Below, one piece after another: positions 5,565 to 5,633 of a DNA stretch of 5,633 bases. Under the pieces are notes generated by a model. The model saw only the letters and a program-made list of their open reading frames with translations. It ran no database searches and had not been told where the DNA came from. The translations under genes and the position numbers were made by a program. Origin of the DNA: Bacillota bacterium (GTDB lineage Bacteria; Bacillota; Clostridia; Peptostreptococcales; Anaerovoracaceae); the NCBI GenBank assembly GCA_016281165.1, contig JAEEIC010000141.1, positions 1 to 5,633 of the forward strand, read 5' to 3'. Positions within the stretch are counted from its first letter, which is position 1. Each line of letters opens with the position of its first letter.

Positions 5565-5633
5565 ATGATCGATTATAAAAAGGAATTCGACGAGGCGATG
5601 CTGAGGGTCATCGCCTATACCAATGAAGACGAC
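5565..5633 (+). CDS. Start of an unidentified gene, cut off by the window edge
   Basis: Only the first 23 codons are present, beginning MIDYKKEFDEAMLRVIAYTN and ending with acidic residues. The ATG at 5565 has a good GAGG site (5555-5558) 6 nt upstream and sits behind a candidate promoter. Codon choice (AGG, ATC, GAG, GAC) resembles the neighbouring genes, supporting a real coding start. The sequence shows no signal peptide and looks like the charged, helical start of a cytosolic protein. It does not match the start of tgt or yajC, the genes that often follow queA. I do not recognise the family and give no function. Confidence 0.7.
   Translation, partial: MIDYKKEFDEAMLRVIAYTNEDD

Overview
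The window looks like chromosomal DNA of a fairly GC-rich bacterium, most probably from the Clostridia (Bacillota). Three things point there: an AhrC-type arginine repressor, a ruvC gene next to ruvAB (Bacillus and its relatives lack ruvC), and a SpoIID/LytB-family protein inserted between ruvB and queA. From memory, that last order is seen in several clostridial groups. A non-sporulating lineage that carries SpoIID/LytB proteins, such as Synergistota, cannot be excluded. Codon use is distinctive: AGG and ATA are favoured despite the high GC.

Layout. Bases 1-412 hold the first 137 codons of argR on the minus strand; its end lies outside the window. Bases 413-651 are a divergent, AT-rich intergenic region with candidate promoters for argR (minus) and ruvC (plus), a weak ARG-box-like site and a small 5'-leader hairpin. 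From 652 to 5349 a tightly packed plus-strand gene set runs ruvC, ruvA, ruvB, spoIID/lytB-like, queA. Junctions are 4 nt, 11 nt, a 7-nt overlap and 1 nt, so this is almost certainly one operon. Bases 5350-5564 form a second intergenic region. It contains what looks like the frameshifted, decayed remnant of a tiny SEC-C zinc-motif gene with a strong ribosome binding site, then an AT-rich stretch with a good candidate promoter. At 5565 an unidentified plus-strand gene begins and runs off the end.

How the genes fit together. RuvA and RuvB form the Holliday-junction branch migration motor and RuvC is the resolving nuclease, so the first three genes make a complete resolvasome. The fourth product is an exported peptidoglycan-acting protein (SpoIID/LytB fold) and the fifth makes epoxyqueuosine in tRNA. 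The last two share transcription with ruvCAB but no obvious pathway. The usual partner tgt does not follow queA directly here. I see no CRISPR array, tRNA, rRNA, insertion sequence or defence system. The five core genes are ordinary family members; the points worth a second look are the SEC-C remnant, the altered ArgR ligand pocket, the SpoIID metal-site residues and the unidentified last gene.
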